Of a DNA stretch of 47,590 nt, positions 42,812-47,590 are shown in pieces (within the stretch, counting starts at the first letter, position 1; every line of letters begins with the position of its first letter). The notes under the pieces were generated by a model, which was not told the DNA's origin, ran no database searches, and saw only the letters and a program-made list of their open reading frames with translations. The DNA comes from GCA-001856825 sp049965815 (GTDB taxonomy: Archaea; Thermoplasmatota; Thermoplasmata; Thermoplasmatales; GCA-001856825), in contig JBMFVV010000010.1 in assembly GCA_049965815.1 (NCBI GenBank), positions 1 to 47,590 on the forward strand. The letters are read 5' to 3'. Position numbers and translations under genes: made by a program.

Positions 42812-44927
42812 TTCTTCCAACGGGCAGGAAAGCAGGCTTAACTGGTCATCGATACTTCTTGATTCGCTGAAGAGGCTGAATCCCTTTTTGCTGAAGAGCA
42901 ATATGGTGATGTTCGTAACTGAGATCACATTCGCAATCGTGCTCTTAATGGCACTTGATCCAACGCTCATACCCATCGTCTCAAGGGAAAGCGAAAGGTT
43001 GTTCTACTCGGAAGTGGCGCTGATTCTCATCATCACTGTTTGGTTCAGCACACTCTCTGACTCCATTGCTGAGGCGCAGGTACGTAACACTGCATCAAGT
43101 CTGAGGAAGATGAAGGAGCAGATGACCGCCAAGAGGCTCAATTCTTCAAACAGACAGAATTTCGAAATTGTCCCCTCAGCAGAGCTTCGCAAAGGAGACA
43201 TCATACTAATAGATCACGGAGATAAAGTCCCTATAGACTCCGAAGTACTGGAAGGTATTGCTATGGTTGATGAGTCCCTTCTTACGGGAGAATCAGCCAA
43301 TGTAAGGAAGTCTGTGGGTTCAACACTTCTTGGTGGCTCCGTAGTCACGACTGATAGTCTTGTAGCAAGGGTATCCGTGAATCCGGATGAAACATATGTA
43401 AGCAAGCTCATAAGCCTTGTTGAGTCCTCATCAAGACCAAAAACACCGAATGAGATAGCACTGACAATACTCATAACAGGATTCACTGCAATATTCACGA
43501 TCATAATTATCACTTTATTATTCCTGGGAGTAACGCTCAGACTTGGAATTGACCTGGCTGTCCTCATAGCCCTTTACGTGTGTTTGCTTCCCACAACGAT
43601 AGGTGCCCTCCTTCCCGCCATCGGGATTTCAGGCATCAACAGAATGTCAGTGAAGAGGATAATTGCAAAATCAGGGAAAGCAATAGAAGCTTCAGGAGAC
43701 ACGGATGCCCTCCTGCTTGACAAAACTGGAACAATTACGAGGGGAATGAGGAAGGCAGTCAAGTTCGTACCGCTAGGCAATCACACGGAGCGCGAAGTAG
43801 GTGAAGCCGCACTTCTATCGTCGTGGGACGACGAAACCCCGGAGGGAAAGAGTATAGTGGAGCTCGCATACAACCAGGGTTTCGTCCCTCAGGCTTTCAG
43901 TTCCTTAGAAAGGTCAGAATTTGAAGAATTCAGTGCTGCCACAAGAAGGAGCAGCATAAAGATGAGTGACACTCGTGAATTCCTCCTTCCAAAAAGCGGA
44001 AGGGGGATTCTCCAGAGGAAGAGGATAAGGAGAAAATACCAGCCAGGCGAGCAACAGCCTGATCTTGAGATAGTGAAGGGCGCTCCTGATGCAATAATAG
44101 ATTACGTGAAGATCAAGCCAGCCAATTTTGATTCTGTCCTGGAAAAGATTTCTGAGGATGGCGCGACAATAATGGCAGTTGCAGAAGCAGGAGACGTTAT
44201 TGGGTTCATCAAGCTGACCGATGAGGTGAAACCTGGTGTCAAGGAGAAGATAAAGGCACTCAGGGACATGGACATAGAGGTTGTGATGGTCACCGGTGAC
44301 CAGCCCCTCACAGCTGGCGTTATCTCTAAGGATGTGGGAATAGACGATTACATAGCAAAGGCAAGACCGGAGACAAAATACGAGTTCGTGAAGGAGGAGC
44401 AGAAACACGGGAAGATCGTTTCAATGATAGGGGACGGGACCAATGATGCCCCCGCCCTTTCCGCTGCAGATGTTGGTCTGGCGATGGCTTCAGGGACGGA
44501 ACCGGCGAAAGAGGCGGCTAACATGGTGGACCTTGAATCAAACCCGTCCAAGATCATGGACGTCGTGATGCTCGGGAAACAGATACTGATGACCAGGGGG
44601 ACAGTAACGACATTCAGCATAGCGAATGATATCGCGAAATACTTCGTCATCGTCCCTGTTATGTTTGCCGCACTGCCGGAACTGGGTGCGCTGAACTTGC
44701 TGCGCCTGACGCCTCACGTAGCAGTTATTTCCGCACTGATATACAACGCGCTGATTATACCCGCTCTGATTCCACTAGCACTGAGGGGGACTACGTTCAA
44801 GCCTGCAAGCACTATGACCCTGTTTCTCAAGAACGTGACCATTTATGGGCTGGGAGGAATAGTATTGCCATTCATAGCCATCAAGCTGATTTCAATACTC
44901 ATATTGATCCTGGGGGTAAAAGTATGA
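42801..44927 (+). CDS. kdpB: K+-transporting P-type ATPase subunit B (KdpB)
   Basis: The product is 708 residues. It has the P-type ATPase motifs: TGES at 162-165, the phosphorylation site DKTGT with Asp307, and GDGTNDAPALS in the hinge. The nucleotide domain holds KGAPDAI. Compared with bacterial KdpB there is an extra basic stretch near 395-425 (RGILQRKRIRRKY), inside the N-domain. It drives K+ uptake with high affinity at low external potassium. The start is TTG at 42801, overlapping kdpA by 11 bp, with GGTGTGAT just before. The TGES serine is the residue phosphorylated for inhibition in E. coli. Confidence 0.97.
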   Translation: MVSNSSNGQESRLNWSSILLDSLKRLNPFLLKSNMVMFVTEITFAIVLLMALDPTLIPIVSRESERLFYSEVALILIITVWFSTLSDSIAEAQVRNTASSLRKMKEQMTAKRLNSSNRQNFEIVPSAELRKGDIILIDHGDKVPIDSEVLEGIAMVDESLLTGESANVRKSVGSTLLGGSVVTTDSLVARVSVNPDETYVSKLISLVESSSRPKTPNEIALTILITGFTAIFTIIIITLLFLGVTLRLGIDLAVLIALYVCLLPTTIGALLPAIGISGINRMSVKRIIAKSGKAIEASGDTDALLLDKTGTITRGMRKAVKFVPLGNHTEREVGEAALLSSWDDETPEGKSIVELAYNQGFVPQAFSSLERSEFEEFSAATRRSSIKMSDTREFLLPKSGRGILQRKRIRRKYQPGEQQPDLEIVKGAPDAIIDYVKIKPANFDSVLEKISEDGATIMAVAEAGDVIGFIKLTDEVKPGVKEKIKALRDMDIEVVMVTGDQPLTAGVISKDVGIDDYIAKARPETKYEFVKEEQKHGKIVSMIGDGTNDAPALSAADVGLAMASGTEPAKEAANMVDLESNPSKIMDVVMLGKQILMTRGTVTTFSIANDIAKYFVIVPVMFAALPELGALNLLRLTPHVAVISALIYNALIIPALIPLALRGTTFKPASTMTLFLKNVTIYGLGGIVLPFIAIKLISILILILGVKV

Positions 44928-45367
44928 AGGGGTTCAAGAATATCTCTGCGGCAGCAAGACTGACATTGATTTCTGTCGTTATCCTTGGACTCTTATTTCC
45001 CCTTATAATGACGGGCATCGGGCAAGTAGCAGCACCATGGCAGTCGAACGGTTCACAGGTGTATTACGATGGAAAGTCAATAGGGTCTGACCTGATCGCG
45101 CAGAACTTCAGTGCGCCCGTCTTCTTCCATCCGCGCAACGATTCTGCGTCTGGAGTAGACCCTGACATAACATTGCACTATGCACTAAGTCAGGTTCCCA
45201 GGATTCACAGTGCAACAGGTATTCCTGAATCATACCTCAATGCCACCCTTGCGAAATACACTCAGTACACCATGTTTTTCTTCGGGACTCCATATATTAA
45301 CGTACTGAACGTCAATCTGTACTTGGTGGGATCATTCCCATCAATCTATGCTCCATATGTGCAGTAG
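44924..45367 (+). CDS. kdpC: K+-transporting ATPase subunit C (KdpC), short form
   Basis: The product is 147 residues; bacterial KdpC is about 190. A single N-terminal membrane helix (10-35) is followed by the extracytoplasmic domain with IGSDLIAQNFSAPVFFHPR, SGVDPDITLHYALSQVPRI, and NVLNVNLYL at the end. The region between the FHPR segment and SGVDPD is much shortened. It stabilises the KdpAB complex and affects ATP affinity. The ATG overlaps the kdpB stop (ATGA). No kdpD or kdpE gene follows. Confidence 0.93.
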   Translation: MKGFKNISAAARLTLISVVILGLLFPLIMTGIGQVAAPWQSNGSQVYYDGKSIGSDLIAQNFSAPVFFHPRNDSASGVDPDITLHYALSQVPRIHSATGIPESYLNATLAKYTQYTMFFFGTPYINVLNVNLYLVGSFPSIYAPYVQ

Positions 45368-45448
45368 GAATTATCAAAAAATACGTATAATATTGAACTA
45401 TGGGCGTGAAACGTTTAAATCTGAGTTTAATTAGGCAGGAAATAGATC

Positions 45449-46495
45449 ATGGGCGAAAGCGAGGAGAAAAACAATATCATATTCTGGAGGAAGAGGACGA
45501 TGATAGGCATAACCACCGTGCTGATCGTGCTTCTTTCATCTCTCATTTTCTATTTCACAAGCTTATCATCATATTTCTTCCTGGATATTCTCCTTGAAAT
45601 GGTTGCCTTAATTCCGCTTCTCCTGGTCTCTTCTTACCTGATATTCAATCTAGATGTCAAGTACAGAAAGGTGAAAGCTGGGTATGGGATGTATGTCAGG
45701 AATTCCCTTTCATACCTCTACATAATTGTGCCTTTCTGGGTTATGTCAGCAGCCGACATTCTGTCTTTCGGTAGACCTTATCTTACTCTGATATACATGA
45801 ACGTAATTTTATCTGCTGCAATCGTTGGTATTGCAATAAACATCCGTGTGAGGGTGTGGAAAAGAATTTCCAAGGATATGAGCAGTATCAATGTGGTCAA
45901 TGTGGCTAACGATATTGCGGGCAGAATGGGTGTCAAGATTTCAGGATACAGGGTGGTAGACTGGAGCAGAGCAAGGATAGCTAATGCGTTTCAGGCAGGC
46001 ATAACCCATTACTACATTTTTGTTACAAATTTCTTGATGGAGAACCTGTCAGAGGAAGAGGAAGTTGCGATAATGGCCCACGAGATTGCTCACGCCAAGA
46101 TGAAGCATCTCAAGAAGACACTGGTCTCTGTTGGATTTTGCACGTTTGTAATTGGAAACGCCCTCTTTTATCTCGTAGTATACTTCCTGAATTATGGACT
46201 GAGAATCGGAATGCTATTCGGGCTCATCATATCAATCTTCGTGACTTCTTATTTGCTTCTTCCTGTATTGCGCAGAAGGTATGAGAAGGAGGCAGATCTC
46301 GTGGCCGCAAGATGCACCAGCCCTAAGCTCCTTGCAGATTCATTGCTCAAACTTTCAAAGTTGAACCATACTCCGATCAGCGTCCCCAGATACTGGAACC
46401 TTTCACATCCAAGTACGTCTGATAGGGTGGGATATCTGATGGAAATGCAGCGGAAGATAAATGACCTGCAACCTAGCGGAACAGTAGATTCATAG
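45449..46495 (+). CDS. M48-family membrane metalloprotease (HtpX-like)
   Basis: The product is 348 residues. About four hydrophobic segments precede the catalytic site (near 25-45, 50-70, 90-110, 115-130). HEIAH at 211-215 is the zinc motif, and the third ligand Glu lies in YEKEADLVAAR near residue 280, after two more helices that follow the HEIAH site. C-terminal HPSTSDRVGYL is typical of M48 peptidases. HtpX-like enzymes take part in quality control of membrane proteins. It is not obviously part of the kdp operon, since 81 bp separate it from kdpC. Confidence 0.9.
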   Translation: MGESEEKNNIIFWRKRTMIGITTVLIVLLSSLIFYFTSLSSYFFLDILLEMVALIPLLLVSSYLIFNLDVKYRKVKAGYGMYVRNSLSYLYIIVPFWVMSAADILSFGRPYLTLIYMNVILSAAIVGIAINIRVRVWKRISKDMSSINVVNVANDIAGRMGVKISGYRVVDWSRARIANAFQAGITHYYIFVTNFLMENLSEEEEVAIMAHEIAHAKMKHLKKTLVSVGFCTFVIGNALFYLVVYFLNYGLRIGMLFGLIISIFVTSYLLLPVLRRRYEKEADLVAARCTSPKLLADSLLKLSKLNHTPISVPRYWNLSHPSTSDRVGYLMEMQRKINDLQPSGTVDS

Positions 46496-46802
46496 GGAGA
46501 AAAAAATCTAGAAATGATTCAATTATCAATGGACTGGCCAAGCAGTTTCAATACCTGACATTAAAGATTAATTTTCCTATTTAGGAATTATCATCTGGAA
46601 AAGAAAAATTTTGTCAATCAAACTGCCATAATTTTACTTGCTTAAATAAACAGATTAACTTGGTCAGAATGAACAGGGAATGAAACTCAACATGATTGCT
46701 GAGGAATATGACTGAACATAGTCCCCTTTGCTCCTTTAACTCAGTCATTTTGCATACGAACATCGAGTATCAACCCATTCATTTATATCGTGATGGCTCC
46801 TG
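46496..46802. other. Intergenic region without recognisable gene
   Basis: These 307 bases are AT-rich and hold no ORF of convincing composition, no tRNA and no clear stem-loop. It separates the M48 protease gene from the converging truncated surface-protein gene. Confidence 0.5.
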
Positions 46803-47294
46803 CTACCCTGAAAAATGCTTCGAACTGAAGGGAACAGAGCTTTTTTGTTTGGTCGCCTTTGTCTTTCTTATGATCAGGAGAGCGGAGATAATTACAATGG
46901 CCACGACAACTATAACCAAGATTATCAACGGTGTGGCGTAAGTATTCCAAAATGATCTTTCTAATGGAATATTCGTTGAATGGAGGCTATCTGAGCTAAA
47001 CATAGACTGATTGACATTTCCTGTTCTTGTGGAATATATGGATTCGTTGATGCTGTAGCTCATTATCAAGCCACTTACAGGCGATACGATAACATATTCA
47101 TCTATGGTCTGCCTGGAATTTGAAGCGATGGATATGTTAATATTTATGGAACCTTCAATGGCCTTTATCTCTCTTCCGTTGTAATCGTAAAGAATATGGG
47201 ATACCTTCACCTGATTATTGTGCGGCTCCCACAGCACCCACGGTGCGCCTCCTATGTACAAGCTCGTATTGTTAGCAATCAGGTCGTTCAACAC
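46803..47294 (-). pseudogene. C-terminal fragment of a membrane-anchored surface protein
   Basis: The frame encodes up to 163 residues. It has a secreted-type, Asn/Ser/Thr-rich region with beta-strand character (LYIGGAPWVLWEPHNN, then INISIASNSRQTIDEYVIVS), one transmembrane helix near 120-143, and a basic tail. No signal peptide exists and the apparent GTG start at 47294 has a stop codon four codons upstream. The frame breaks at the edge of a 77-bp repeat that begins at 47291. I read it as the end of a larger extracellular protein gene that was cut by the repeat-bearing sequence. The original function is not recognised. Confidence 0.6.
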
Positions 47295-47367
47295 GTATGT
47301 GAATGTTCAGACCGGTTCTTTTTTCGCTAGTTAGTCATATAATCTCCATATTTGAAATGTACTGTGG
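47291..47367 (+). repeat. 77-bp direct repeat, copy 1
   Basis: This copy is identical over 77 bases to 47514-47590. It starts with ACACGTATGTGAATG and ends at ACTGTGG. Its left boundary is sharp: base 47290 differs from base 47513. The left edge coincides with the point where the surface-protein frame breaks. Confidence 0.95.
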
Positions 47368-47513
47368 ACCAGGATGACGATCTGCCCGATCCCCCTTTAT
47401 CGCATACACGTATGAGTGCTCATAGCACAAACTGACGATAAGCGGAGAGAGATCTCTGCACTCACAGCAAAGCGGTGGAAGGCAGTTGAACGATAGCAGT
47501 AAAGCAGATCATC
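47368..47513. other. Hairpin-rich spacer between the direct repeats
   Basis: This 146-bp stretch has GATCTGC near its left end (47379-47385) and the inverted GCAGATC near its right end (47504-47510). Smaller perfect hairpins include CATAC/GTATG (47403-47414), GTGCT/AGCAC (47416-47428) and the palindrome AGAGATCTCT (about 47447). A third partial copy of the repeat start, ACACGTATG, is at 47406-47414. No ORF is convincing. Confidence 0.6.
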
Positions 47514-47590
47514 ACACGTATGTGAATGTTCAGACCGGTTCTTTTTTCGCTAGTTAGTCATATAATCTCCATATTTGAAATGTACTGTGG
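47514..47590 (+). repeat. 77-bp direct repeat, copy 2, runs to the window edge
   Basis: Identical to 47291-47367 and cut by the end of the window, so its true length may be greater. The distance between copies is 223 bp. Confidence 0.95.

Noticed and set aside
46696..46941. 81-codon plus-strand ORF opposite the surface-protein fragment
   Set aside because: Its second half is the reverse complement of the membrane helix region of the minus-strand frame, which has better coding features.
47291..47590. CRISPR array at the right end
   Set aside because: The repeats are 77 bp and the single spacer 146 bp, far beyond CRISPR dimensions, and no cas gene is near.

Overview
The window reads as a Thermoplasmatales-type euryarchaeon (relatives of Thermoplasma, Ferroplasma and Cuniculiplasma). 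This rests on gene content: an archaeal RNA polymerase with an unsplit B subunit, LonB, archaeal DnaG, aCPSF1, the proteasome beta subunit, eL30, eL39, eL31, eS19, eL18 and aIF6. Shine-Dalgarno sites of the GGTGAT type and many GTG and TTG starts are seen. There is no rRNA, CRISPR array or prophage. About 40 genes are supported, including one (eL39) too short for ordinary ORF lists and one tRNA.

Layout. 1-2160 is a mobile-element scar: an IS1634-like transposase running off the left edge, beside the N-terminal stub of a second transposase. 2163-2969 is an orphan cobalamin/iron-type binding protein without a signal peptide. 3213-11981 is the RNA polymerase operon rpoH-rpoB-rpoA1-rpoA2-rpl30e-nusA, with short overlaps throughout; it stops after nusA, where many archaea continue with rps12-rps7. 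A candidate structured RNA follows, then a DUF167 gene and a tRNA methylthiotransferase on the minus strand. 14178-19436 is a mixed metabolic and membrane segment: a gamma-glutamyltransferase-like enzyme, a six-helix K+ channel, an MmgE/PrpD protein and an unknown membrane protein. 19658-22035 is a divergent PadR regulator / methyltransferase-MFS efflux unit.

22163-23644 (minus) is the eL18-uL13-uS9-rpoN operon, with tRNA-Pro(GGG) starting one base after the rpoN stop. FolD, LonB, a Cgi121-like KEOPS protein, a very long Lhr helicase, PurE, a MIP18-like Fe-S protein, DnaG, proteasome beta and aCPSF1 follow. 37179-40677 is a translation cluster: eS19, PDCD5-like, eL39, eL31, aIF6, a HemK2/MTQ2-like methyltransferase and a DRG GTPase. 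A lone Lrp/AsnC sensor domain with a palindrome around its TATA box precedes the potassium pump operon kdpABC, which has no kdpDE. The right end has an M48 membrane protease, the truncated tail of a surface protein, and two identical 77-bp direct repeats 223 bp apart.

Most of the window is core information processing. The most distinctive observations are: the right-end repeat unit and the gene cut at its edge; a FolD lacking two residues needed for cyclohydrolase activity; a probable AUU start for uL13; an rpoN-tRNA transcript with almost no spacer; a long N-terminal extension on RpoA''; a candidate ncRNA after nusA; and the operator-like palindrome before the Lrp-type gene. I did not find a clear novel multi-gene defence system. 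All family assignments are from reading the sequence and memory of the families; no searches were run.
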